A stretch of 64,000 nt of DNA from Shewanella psychropiezotolerans (GTDB lineage Bacteria; Pseudomonadota; Gammaproteobacteria; Enterobacterales; Shewanellaceae). The notes beneath the pieces are model-generated. The model was not told the DNA's origin. It searched no databases and saw nothing but the letters and a program-made list of their open reading frames with translations. Below, one piece after another: positions 56,035 to 64,000 of the stretch. Numbering within the stretch: the first letter of the stretch is position 1; each line of letters opens with the position of its first letter. The translations under genes were made by a program, and so were the position numbers. The stretch covers positions 1,232,001 through 1,296,000 of the forward strand of contig NZ_CP041614.1 of the NCBI RefSeq assembly GCF_007197555.1. The letters are read 5' to 3'.

Positions 56035-56400
56035 CTAGCCCTCGTTTGGTTCGAAGATGACGTAGACCTTTTTGCAGGTATCTATGACCTCCCAAGTGCC
56101 ACTAAAGCCCGCAGGAATGACGAACCTATCGCCCTCAGTTACTCGCATCTCCTTGCCATCATCACATCTGATCACACTGGTTCCTGATAGGATCTCGCAA
56201 TATTCGTGCTCTGTGTACTCAACCTTCCACCGGCCTTTATCTCCCTGCCAGACACCGGTATGAAATTGACCGCAGGGGCTGGAGTAGTGATTGCTTAGTT
56301 CCTGGGATGGCTTGCCAGATAAGACTTTCTCATCGGCTAAGCTATAGCGTTCAATGTCCGGCGTACTGGTATTAAAGTTGATAATGTCATCGATATTCAC
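56035..56400 (-). CDS. Small cupin protein
   Basis: The 121-residue single-domain cupin (core about 55-118, GDRFVIPAGFSGTWEVIDTCKKVYVIFEP) is of the DUF861 type. It is the last gene of a leftward set with mmsA and the transaminase, about 100 bases from mmsA. A stand-alone cupin often accompanies amine or ureide catabolic clusters. Binding of a pathway intermediate is possible but unproven. Confidence 0.8.
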   Translation of the reverse strand: MNIDDIINFNTSTPDIERYSLADEKVLSGKPSQELSNHYSSPCGQFHTGVWQGDKGRWKVEYTEHEYCEILSGTSVIRCDDGKEMRVTEGDRFVIPAGFSGTWEVIDTCKKVYVIFEPNEG

Positions 56401-56458
56401 GTTCTGAGCTCCAGGATTGGCTTAACTAATCTGGTAAAAATACTGGTAAGAATGCTGA

Positions 56459-56488
56459 AAAATAGTAAAGCGCAGACAGGCTGCGCTT
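56459..56488 (-). terminator. Terminator of mmsA
   Basis: An AAGCGCAG/CTGCGCTT stem (56468-56475 with 56481-56488) is followed on the minus strand by a T-rich tail. Confidence 0.75.
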
Positions 56489-56500
56489 GTTGGATTTGTG

Positions 56501-57991
56501 CTATTTCATTGTCGGCATGACAAACTCGGCTTTAGCATCTTTCGCCTTGGGCCAACGGGCGGTAATAGCCTTACGCTTAGTGTAGAAACGAACGCCATCG
56601 GGACCATGCATGTGTAGCGGTCCAAACAAGGAACGCTTCCAGCCACCGAAGCTATGGAATGCCATAGGCACAGGAATTGGCACGTTAACGCCGACCATGC
56701 CCACCTGGACGTGATGACAGAAGTGTCTGGCCGCTTCACCGCTCTGGGTGAAGATGGCCGTGCCATTGCCGAATTCATGTTCATTGATAAGCGCGAGTGC
56801 TTCGGCATAATCTTTTACTCTGACGATGGCTAATACAGGACCGAAGATCTCTTCCTTGTAGATGGTCATATCAGGGGTGACATTGTCGAACAGACAGCCT
56901 CCGAGGAAGAATCCTTGTTCATGGTCGGTCACACTTAAGTCGCGGCCATCGGCAAGTAAGGTGGCGCCTTCGGCAACCCCCGCATCCACGTAACCTTTCA
57001 CCTTCGCAAGATGTTGAGCCGAGATGAGCGGCCCCATATCCATTTCCGGCGTGACTCCATTACCTATCCTGAGCGCCTTTATCTGAGGTAGCAGCTTCTC
57101 GACTAAGGCATCACCCGAATCACCCACGGCCAGAACGACAGATATCGCCATGCAGCGTTCTCCAGCCGAGCCAAATGCCGCCCCCATCAAGGAGCTGACG
57201 GCCTGGTCCATATCTGCATCTGGCATCAAGAGCATGTGGTTCTTCGCGCCGCCCAAGGCCTGCACTCGCTTGCCATGTTTCGATGCTGTCTCATAGATAT
57301 ATTCGGCGATTGGGGTCGAGCCGACAAAACTCACGGCCTGAATATCTTTGTGGCTCAACAGGGTATCGACAGCTTCCTTGTCGCCGTTGACGACATTGAA
57401 GACACCGTCAGGAAGTCCCGCTTCGGTGAGTAGCTCGGCGATACGCATCACCGAGCTTGGATCTTTCTCCGATGGCTTCATGATAAAGGTGTTACCCGCT
57501 GCAATCGCGATAGGGAACATCCACATAGGGACCATGATGGGAAAATTAAATGGCGCAATCCCGGCGACCACACCTAGGGACTGATTGACTGTCCAGGCAT
57601 CGACACCACCACCAACCTGCTCGGTATGCTCACCTTTTAGCAGGTGCGGAATACCACAGGCGAACTCGACGACTTCCAGACCGCGGATGATCTCACCCTT
57701 AGCATCATCGATGACCTTGCCATGCTCACGGGTAATAAGCTCGGCCATCTCGTTCATATTGGCTTCTACTAGCGCCTTGAATTTAAACAGTACACGGGCG
57801 CGGTTGAGTGGAGACACTTGAGACCAGGTCTTATGGGCTTTTTTGGCTAGCTCGATAGCGCCGTCGACTTCGGCGGCACTGGCTAAGGATACTGTGGCCC
57901 TGTGCTCCCCCGTAGCGGGTTCAAATACTGAACTGGTGCGCTGACTCGGTGCTGTGTGTCTGCCGTTGATGTAATGATTGATCTCTTGCAT
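56501..57991 (-). CDS. mmsA: Methylmalonate-semialdehyde dehydrogenase (CoA-acylating)
   Basis: The start at 57991 (MQEINHYINGRHTAPSQRT) fits the family; the frame is open to 58042. The 496-residue ALDH has PFNFPIMVPMWMFPIAI, the GSTPIAEYIY turn and the catalytic Cys in SAGERCMAISV. These are the marks of CoA-dependent methylmalonate/malonate semialdehyde dehydrogenase rather than a simple ALDH. It converts malonate semialdehyde to acetyl-CoA, or methylmalonate semialdehyde to propionyl-CoA. Upstream on the same strand is a beta-alanine:pyruvate-type transaminase, which would supply malonate semialdehyde. Confidence 0.94.
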   Translation of the reverse strand: MQEINHYINGRHTAPSQRTSSVFEPATGEHRATVSLASAAEVDGAIELAKKAHKTWSQVSPLNRARVLFKFKALVEANMNEMAELITREHGKVIDDAKGEIIRGLEVVEFACGIPHLLKGEHTEQVGGGVDAWTVNQSLGVVAGIAPFNFPIMVPMWMFPIAIAAGNTFIMKPSEKDPSSVMRIAELLTEAGLPDGVFNVVNGDKEAVDTLLSHKDIQAVSFVGSTPIAEYIYETASKHGKRVQALGGAKNHMLLMPDADMDQAVSSLMGAAFGSAGERCMAISVVLAVGDSGDALVEKLLPQIKALRIGNGVTPEMDMGPLISAQHLAKVKGYVDAGVAEGATLLADGRDLSVTDHEQGFFLGGCLFDNVTPDMTIYKEEIFGPVLAIVRVKDYAEALALINEHEFGNGTAIFTQSGEAARHFCHHVQVGMVGVNVPIPVPMAFHSFGGWKRSLFGPLHMHGPDGVRFYTKRKAITARWPKAKDAKAEFVMPTMK

Positions 57992-58082
57992 AGATTCGAT
58001 CCTATTAATAGAGCCCCCGGCGCGGCCGGAGGCATATGTCATCTGTTACTTGCTGGGTTAAGTGTTTAGCTCAATAAGCCTG

Positions 58083-59420
58083 TTAATCGGTCGCCCGAAT
58101 GGCATCGGCTAAGGTGTTGACTATCTGATCTATCTCTTGCTTATCGATAATCAATGGAGGGGAGATGGCGATAATATCCGCGGTGGCTCTCACCAGAGTG
58201 CCGTTGGCAAAACAGCGCTCGAAAACATCGAAGCCTCGTTTGCCTACGCCCTGATTACTGGGGGAGAACTGAATCGCACCGACCAGACCTATATTGCGGA
58301 TATCTATGACGTTTGGCAGATCCTTTAAGCTATGCATGGCATCTTCGAAATAGCCTTCGAGCTCTCTGCTGCGTTCAAACAGCTTGTCATTTTCATAGAT
58401 ATTCAGGGTCGCCAGTGCAGCAGCGGCCGCAACCGGGTGACCCGAATAAGTGTATCCATGGAAGAGCTCAATCCCATCGGGACCCTGCATGCAGGCATCA
58501 TAAATTTTGTCATCAATAAGCACGGCTCCCATAGGGATCGCGCCATTATTGAGTGCCTTGGCTGTGGTGATAAGATCCGGAGTCACCCCCCAACGTTGGC
58601 TGGCAAAGGCATCGCCCACACGGCCAAAGGCTGTGATCACCTCATCGAAGATCAGCAAGATGCCATGTTTCTGAGTGATTTCGCGCAGACGCTTAAGGTA
58701 ACCTTGCGGTGGCAAGATGACGCCGGCCGAGCCTGACATAGGCTCGACAATCACGGCAGCAATATTTTCTGCCCCATGAAGCGCGACTAACTGCTCGAGC
58801 ACATCGGCTTTTTCTGCGCCCGTTGTGGGCATGCCACGGGTAAAGGCATTGCCCTGAATATCTAAAGTATGGGGGAGATGGTCGACACCGGGCAGTAGCT
58901 GCTGGCTAAACGCCTTGCGATTGCCGCCTATGCCGCCCACCGAAATACCGCCGAAACCTACGCCATGATAGCCAAGTTCACGGCCAATAAAGCGAGTACG
59001 AGTAGGCTCCCCATTGGCTCTGTGATAGTTGATGGCTATCTTGAGGGCACTGTCGACGGACTCTGAGCCAGAGTTGGTGAAGAATACCTTGTTCAGGCCC
59101 TGGGGACTCATCTGAGCCAGGCGCTCGGCGAGCTCGAATGCCAGCGGATGACCCATCTGAAATGAAGGGGCGTAATCCATCTGTTTAATCTGATGACTTA
59201 CCGCTTCGGAGATCTCCTTGCGGCCATGGCCTGCATTGCAGCACCATAAACCAGCGGTACCATCGAGAATGGCTCGACCCGAGGTATCTTTGTAATACAT
59301 ACCATCGGCTTCGGCGAGCATTCGGGGATTAGCTTTAAACTGTCTGTTTGCCGTGAAAGGCATCCAGTAATGTTCCAGAGACTGAGCTTCGCTTTCGTTG
59401 TGATTCTGAATATCTGTCAT
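58083..59420 (-). CDS. Omega-amino acid:pyruvate transaminase
   Basis: The 445-residue PLP class III aminotransferase has the N-terminal HYWMPFTANRQFK, the FTNSGSESVDSALKIA cofactor loop, FDEVITAFGR and the PLP lysine in TTAKALNNGAIPMG. These fit the beta-alanine:pyruvate subgroup, which makes malonate semialdehyde and alanine. It heads the leftward mmsA-cupin unit, 91 bases upstream of the mmsA start. Divergent puuC lies 205 bases away. Beta-alanine or polyamine-derived amines are the likely substrates. Confidence 0.92.
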   Translation of the reverse strand: MTDIQNHNESEAQSLEHYWMPFTANRQFKANPRMLAEADGMYYKDTSGRAILDGTAGLWCCNAGHGRKEISEAVSHQIKQMDYAPSFQMGHPLAFELAERLAQMSPQGLNKVFFTNSGSESVDSALKIAINYHRANGEPTRTRFIGRELGYHGVGFGGISVGGIGGNRKAFSQQLLPGVDHLPHTLDIQGNAFTRGMPTTGAEKADVLEQLVALHGAENIAAVIVEPMSGSAGVILPPQGYLKRLREITQKHGILLIFDEVITAFGRVGDAFASQRWGVTPDLITTAKALNNGAIPMGAVLIDDKIYDACMQGPDGIELFHGYTYSGHPVAAAAALATLNIYENDKLFERSRELEGYFEDAMHSLKDLPNVIDIRNIGLVGAIQFSPSNQGVGKRGFDVFERCFANGTLVRATADIIAISPPLIIDKQEIDQIVNTLADAIRATD

Positions 59421-59625
59421 ATCATCTACCCTGATTCAGTATTAGTTGTTTTTGTGAGCGATTGATATTTTGCATGCTATGTCAGAAATAACGAACATGA
59501 AAGCTTTTTGTGCATTTATTTATAGCAAAAATGACGATTTTGTAAAAAATATTGAATTTTTATTGAAACCTAGCCAGATAAAAGCGTAATCTGAGGATCT
59601 ATTAATCACCCGTCAAGAGGTCATC

Positions 59626-61136
59626 ATGAGTACACCAAGCAGTCGCGAACAATGGCAAAACCTAGCCGATAGACTTATCAGCCAAGGAGAGATCAAGGCC
59701 GATGCCTTTATCGGGGGGAGTATTTAGCGTCAGTGTCCGGTGAGCGATTCGATTGTGTCAGCCCCGTCGATGGCCGAGTGCTGTGTCAGGTTGCCAGTTG
59801 CGACTTAGAAGATGCCAACATAGCCGTGGCCAATGCCAGAGACACTTTCGACTCAGGAGTGTGGTCTGAACTCGCTCCGGTAAAGCGTAAACAGGTCATG
59901 ATACGTTTTGCCGACTTGCTGGAGCAAAGCCGAGACGAGCTCGCCTTGCTAGAGACCTTAGACATGGGTAAGCCAATTCGCTACTCGGGTGCGGTCGATG
60001 TTGACGGCGCCGCTCGAGCTATTCGTTGGTCCGGTGAAGCTATCGATAAGATTTATGATGAACTCGCGCCTACGGCTCACAATGAGATAGGCATGATCAC
60101 CCGCGAGCCGGTCGGTGTCGTCGCGGCCATAGTGCCCTGGAACTTCCCCATCTTGATGGCGTGCTGGAAACTAGGCCCTGCCTTGGCAACTGGGAACTCT
60201 GTGGTACTGAAACCTTCTGAAAAGTCTCCACTTACCGCGATTCGCATGGCGCAAATAGCCATAGAGGCGGGCATTCCAAAAGGTGTGCTCAATGTCCTAC
60301 CCGGTTTCGGTCATACGGTAGGTAAGGCCTTAGCGCTGCATATGGATGTCGATACCTTGGTCTTCACTGGTTCGACTAAGATAGCCAAGCAGCTGATGAT
60401 CTATGCCGGTGAATCAAACATGAAGCGTGTCTGGCTCGAGGCGGGTGGCAAGAGCCCGAATATCGTTTTCAACGATGCGCCAAATCTTAAGAAGGCCGCC
60501 GAAGCCGCCGCAGCCGCCATAGCCTTTAATCAGGGCGAGGTCTGTACCGCGGGTTCTCGGCTGTTGGTGGAAGCTGGCGTTAAAGACGAGTTGCTGACAT
60601 TGATAGCCGAGGAGATGCAAGCCTGGCAGCCGGGACATCCGCTGGATCCTGCCACCACTTGTGGCGCCGTGGTGGATAAACAACAGTTGGATAATGTCTT
60701 AGGCTATATAAAATCTGGGCTCGATGAAGGCGCAAAACTCATACAAGGTGGCGAGCAGGTGATGGCAGAATGTGGCGGCGTCTATGTACAGCCGACCATA
60801 TTCAGTGACGTGAATAACCAGATGACTATCGCTAAAGAGGAGATCTTCGGTCCCGTGCTATCTGTGATTACCTTCGATGGCATGGAGCAAGCCATATCAA
60901 TCGGTAACGACAGTATTTACGGCCTGGCCGCAGGTGTCTGGACTTCGGATATCAGCAAGGCTCATAAGACCGCCAAGGCGCTGCGTAGCGGTATGGTGTG
61001 GATTAACCATTATGATGGCGGCGACATGACGGCACCGTTTGGTGGCTATAAACAGTCTGGCAACGGCCGCGACAAGTCACTGCATGCTTTCGATAAGTAC
61101 ACTGAAATAAAAGCGACTTGGATTATGTTGGATTGA
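59626..61136 (+). CDS. puuC: PuuC-type aldehyde dehydrogenase, frameshifted
   Basis: ATG 59626, with AGAGG upstream, begins MSTPSSREQWQNLADRLIS and runs to AFIGGSI before a stop. The rest (467 codons from 59733) is in the -1 frame. The break is in six G at 59713-59718; a seventh gives AFIGGEYLASVSGERFDCV and a 503-residue product. ALDH motifs are the Glu in LEAGGKSPNI and the Cys in NQGEVCTAGS. PuuC oxidises gamma-glutamyl-aminobutyraldehyde and other omega-amino aldehydes. Here it could make beta-alanine or GABA for the divergent transaminase. Confidence 0.88.
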
Positions 61137-61180
61137 AGGCTTAAGGTTCGAGGAGCTAGGATCTAGAACCTTAACTTCCC

Positions 61181-61218
61181 AAAAAAGCCCCTCTACGTTT
61201 TGGTAAAGGGGCTTTTTT
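61181..61218. terminator. Convergent bidirectional terminator
   Basis: A 12-bp perfect stem AAAAAAGCCCCT/AGGGGCTTTTTT (61181-61192 with 61207-61218) gives T-runs in both directions. Confidence 0.92.
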
Positions 61219-61254
61219 ATCGCCAATATTTATGACTAATATTCGTGATCCAGA

Positions 61255-62481
61255 CTATTTATTTTCTGGACTGAATCTATCCATTACTACTGCGCAAACT
61301 GCGTCGCCTGTAATGTTCAGAGAGGTACGGATCATGTCAAATATACGATCCAGAGCGAACAAGAGTGGTAGGCCGTCAATCGGGATCCCGGCAGCAAGTA
61401 GTACGGCGACAACGAGGAAGGAGGGCCCTGGCACGCCGGCTTGACCTATGGCGCCCAGTGTCGAAGTGAAGATAATGGCAGCATAGGCTGTCATGGTCAG
61501 ATCGACGTGATACATCTGAGCGAAGAACATGGCGACCAAGCCATAGTAGATAGCGTTCCCCGTCATGTTGATGGTCGCGCCCAGTGGTAATACGAAGGCT
61601 GTGGTTGCCTTGGAGACATTGAGCTCCTCTTCACAGGTTTCCATGGTGACTGGCAATGTCGCCATAGATGACGCGGTAGATAGTGCCATCGCCTGAGGCT
61701 TCTTCATCGCCGAGACAAACTTCATCACAGGGACGTTAGAGAAAAGCTTCACTACTAACGGAAAGAAGATGAAGGCATAGATGAGAATCGCCACCACGAA
61801 TACAAGGAATAGCTTCAATACGACTTCTAGAGCCTGAAACCCGAATGAACCCACTGATTCAGCCATCAAACCAAATACGCCCAGAGGCGCAATGATCATC
61901 ACGCAATTGATCATCCATACGAAGGCTTCTACTACAGTATTGAGGCCCTTGATAATCGGCTTAGCACCATCGCCTTTCACTTTACTTAATGCGATACCGA
62001 AAAAGATACAGAAGACCAAGATCTGCAGAATATTTCCCGAGGTCATAGACTCAAACACATTGGTCGGGATCATGCCTATCAGAGTATCTATGGCACTAGG
62101 AAGCGTGCCTTGCTCGGCAGTGACTTGAGCTAGTGATTGACCGTGTGCGCTAAAGTCTATGCCAGCTCCGGGTTTAAAAATATTTCCCATGACCAGTGCC
62201 AGCGTGACGGCAACGCCTGAGGTGATAATGAAGAAGGCAAAAGTGCCGATACCTATCTTACCCGCAGAAGGGCTATCACCTAAGCTGGCGGCGCCGGCGA
62301 TAATGGATACTACGACTAAGGGAATGACCAGCATCTTAATCAGGTGGATGAAAATGGTACCCAGAGGCCCAAATATGACGGCATCCTCTCCCATGTAGAG
62401 GCCCACTAAGGCACCAATTATCATGGCGATAACCACCTGAATACCTATGTTATTGATTAATTTTTTATCTCGAATTGCCAC
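61255..62481 (-). CDS. Dicarboxylate/amino acid:cation symporter (DAACS)
   Basis: The 408-residue inner-membrane protein has about eight helices and two hairpin loops. Signature segments are HLIKMLVIPLVVVSIIAGA, the Ser-rich TASSMATLPVTMETC hairpin, and the NMTGNAIY cation/substrate-site motif. Members import glutamate, aspartate or C4-dicarboxylates with Na+ or H+. The substrate cannot be fixed from sequence. It is convergent with puuC, and a nitrogen- or carbon-import role would fit that cluster. Confidence 0.92.
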   Translation of the reverse strand: MAIRDKKLINNIGIQVVIAMIIGALVGLYMGEDAVIFGPLGTIFIHLIKMLVIPLVVVSIIAGAASLGDSPSAGKIGIGTFAFFIITSGVAVTLALVMGNIFKPGAGIDFSAHGQSLAQVTAEQGTLPSAIDTLIGMIPTNVFESMTSGNILQILVFCIFFGIALSKVKGDGAKPIIKGLNTVVEAFVWMINCVMIIAPLGVFGLMAESVGSFGFQALEVVLKLFLVFVVAILIYAFIFFPLVVKLFSNVPVMKFVSAMKKPQAMALSTASSMATLPVTMETCEEELNVSKATTAFVLPLGATINMTGNAIYYGLVAMFFAQMYHVDLTMTAYAAIIFTSTLGAIGQAGVPGPSFLVVAVLLAAGIPIDGLPLLFALDRIFDMIRTSLNITGDAVCAVVMDRFSPENK

Positions 62482-63009
62482 GCTAACCCCGTTGTTAAAC
62501 TGATCTGTAAAGCTTTTTTTAAGGGACGTAAAGCTATCACACCAGTGTATCTGACACTGTGAAACAGCACTTAACTAGGGGATTAACTCATCCTTATATA
62601 AATAAAAGCACCTTTCATTGTATTATCGTTGAAAAAGGATAGGTAAAATTCGCTTATCGTTAATATAGGTTGAGTTTCAGCAAGGCTTTTTTTGATATCT
62701 GCATCTACCGCTGCTTATTTGTCCGAAAATCTAGGTTGTTTTTCCTCATACAGTGAGTTTGCTTCGAATGAAGCTTGAGGACATTTTCTGGTTTAACTTC
62801 TAGCTGAGTGGATGTTGGCTAGTGAGTGTTAACGTTTACCTTTAAGGTTATCTATTACTTCCCTACGGGAGATGTGCACTTTCACTTTGAGAAGGCATCT
62901 GCGATGCGCCGCGAACCCTTGATTTCATACGAGTACATCTGATCTTATTCTCTGCATACTTTTAATTTTCAATCTTTGAAAATAACTGTTAATAGCTATA
63001 AATTCAGCT
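62482..63009. other. Long intergenic region with several hairpins
   Basis: About 530 bases without a convincing gene. A CAGTGT/ACACTG hairpin lies near 62540-62556. Short self-complementary pieces around 62860-62930 include TCCC-TAC-GGGA and GCATC-TGC-GATGC. The symporter promoter presumably lies at the left end. Confidence 0.4.
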
Positions 63010-63077
63010 AGATACTATGCGCGCATGCGAAATAATAGCTTTATTAATTGTGCACGCGCACTGTACAGCTATTATTA
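63010..63077 (+). repeat. Dispersed repeat, right copy (matches 561-654)
   Basis: The segment AGATACTATGCGCG to TACAGCTATTATTA matches the minus strand of 561-654 block by block, minus about 25 internal bases. It lies 31-99 bases upstream of the hspQ start and may contain its promoter. A GTGC-ACGC-GCAC hairpin is visible inside. Confidence 0.7.
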
Positions 63078-63108
63078 GTCTAATCAGCTTGAAAATGGAG
63101 AAGATTGT

Positions 63109-63438
63109 ATGGGAACGGTAACAAATATAACCAATGCAAAGTTTTCCGTTGGCGACTTAATTCACCACCGGCTTTTTGGCTATCGTGGAGTTATTGTCGA
63201 TGTTGATTTGAACTTTCAACTAACTGATAGTTGGTATGAACAAGTTGCTAAGTCTCGACCTCCAAAAAATAAGCCTTGGTATAGTGTCTTAGTTCATGAG
63301 AGTTCACATTCAACTTATGTGGCCGAACAAAACTTAGCGCCTGATGATATTTTGGAACCTATTAGCCATCCAATGCTTAAACAGTATTTTTCAGAGCTAG
63401 AAAATGGTCGATATATTAGTAACAGGCCTATTAATTAA
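63109..63438 (+). CDS. hspQ: Heat shock protein HspQ
   Basis: The 109-residue protein matches HspQ (YccV, hemimethylated-DNA-binding domain family): FSVGDLIHHRLFGYRGVIVD near residues 11-30, PWYSVLVH, and YVAEQNLAPDD. HspQ promotes degradation of denatured DnaA and modulates Lon in enterobacteria. The start has GGAGA eight bases upstream. It is flanked by the repeat at 63010 and a deleted hydrolase. Confidence 0.9.
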   Translation: MGTVTNITNAKFSVGDLIHHRLFGYRGVIVDVDLNFQLTDSWYEQVAKSRPPKNKPWYSVLVHESSHSTYVAEQNLAPDDILEPISHPMLKQYFSELENGRYISNRPIN

Positions 63439-63478
63439 CATGGCAGCAGCGAATGCGTTAAATTACACGAGGGGTATG

Positions 63479-63757
63479 ATGAAAACACTCATAGTTTCTG
63501 ATATTTTTGGAAAAACGTATGGTTCACAAATTCGCAGTAACAGGTATGTGGAACCAAGATTTCCGATAGATCTGATTTTTCTAGCATCTGAATCTCACTT
63601 TTCAGTAAATGAACTTATCGCAAACCTCACTGGTACCGATAATGTATCAATCAGACAAGTCCCTTTTCTTCATGGTTTCATGAATCAGCACTCTGAAAAT
63701 TATGATCAAAGTGGGTACAATCAGGAAATTAAGGTATTGCGTAAAAATGTCATTTAA
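63479..63757 (+). pseudogene. Internally deleted alpha/beta hydrolase
   Basis: Ninety-two codons from an ATG with GAGGGG upstream. The first 13 residues (MKTLIVSDIFGKT) match the N-terminus of a gammaproteobacterial dienelactone-hydrolase-like family. The next part, from about YGSQIR through FPIDLIF, SESHFSVNELI and FLHGFMNQHSENY, matches its C-terminal third. Roughly 90-100 residues containing the nucleophile elbow are missing in-frame, so the product cannot be active. The frame stays open, which is why it looks like an intact small gene. Confidence 0.6.
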
Positions 63758-63896
63758 CAAAGTACTGTCATGGGACTAAAAAATGCTGCGTGATTTTTAG
63801 CTCTGCTGAGTAAGTTATTTTTTAATCAATCTGTTTTAAATTAGACGCTCAGCCAATAAAACTAAAATCGAAGAGGTAAATACTCAGGTGTGAACG

Positions 63897-64000
63897 CGGC
63901 TGTGACCTTCGGTTTCAGGGATGAAACCGCAGAGCGTATAGGGACATATTCACAGCGTGTCACAGAAGTGTTGGCACATTCCTCGCCGGACAGGCGGTAG
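63897..64000 (+). repeat. Structured dispersed element, copy B
   Basis: This is the second copy of the element at 1102-1204, running to the window edge. The outer stem is 63899-63905 with 63950-63956 (7 perfect pairs). The inner hairpin is 63910-63929 and the 3' hairpin is CGCC/GGCG at 63984-63996. Its differences from copy A preserve pairing. It follows the deleted hydrolase. Confidence 0.75.

Overview
The window looks like a chromosomal segment of a marine gammaproteobacterium, most probably Shewanella. The gene content supports this: NarQ/NarP with a pentahaem nitrite reductase NrfA but no nrfBCD or nrfEFG, UPF0231 (YacL), SlyX, an HspQ-type protein, small Vibrio/Shewanella-type families (probable DUF2960, DUF2913, DUF3634), TorF-like porin, and chitinases with C-terminal CBM5/12 domains. 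All calls come from reading the sequence and recalling families; no search was run.

Layout. 1-1250: an eroded accessory stretch with a partial secreted-protein gene, a dGTPase fragment, a 7-bp tandem array, a coding remnant and a structured dispersed repeat. 1361-9216: rpiA with a 264-bp MITE just upstream, DUF808, a lipoprotein cyclophilin, LysR divergent from cidA-lrgB, a CBS protein and Tat-exported PhoD. 9604-18763: a phosphoribosyltransferase, an M1-peptidase-like lipoprotein that has lost its zinc site, and the leftward cluster WD40 lipoprotein-slyX-def-COG3014 lipoprotein-lpoB, then fkpA and yacL. 18834-22892: narP/narQ divergent from nrfA. 23077-31072: a cytochrome c peroxidase remnant, RDD, DUF2960, GNAT, M32 carboxypeptidase, YqiJ-like, DUF2913, rhlE and a REC-EAL protein. 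31199-39015: BenE divergent from an XRE-cupin regulator with paired operators, an Xaa-Pro aminopeptidase, the second MITE copy, an MFS transporter, a ROK kinase and an M24 peptidase. 39415-44124: a c-di-GMP-I riboswitch leading a GH18 chitinase, then a GH19 chitinase. 44216-50101: an FKBP and a giant lipoprotein of 18 Ig-like domains. 50205-55864: small membrane proteins, MarR with an operator cluster, DUF4442, PopT-like DUF368 and a TorF-like porin. 56035-62481: a beta-alanine/polyamine catabolic cluster (cupin, mmsA, omega-transaminase, puuC) and a dicarboxylate/amino-acid symporter. 63010-64000: hspQ, an internally deleted hydrolase and a second copy of the structured repeat.

Points that matter most. 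(i) Four genes (lrgB, the COG3014 lipoprotein, the Ig-like giant, puuC) are each broken by one missing base inside a G or C homopolymer. The shared signature points to consensus undercalling, so they should be treated as probably intact until resequenced. (ii) The dispersed element at 1102-1204 and 63897-64000 has base changes that keep pairing only in plus-strand RNA. (iii) Two 264-bp MITE copies in opposite orientation carry 3-bp target duplications. (iv) The M1-like lipoprotein is a predicted pseudoenzyme. (v) The chitinase leader holds a c-di-GMP aptamer followed by mutually exclusive hairpins and a hairpin that covers the ribosome binding site.
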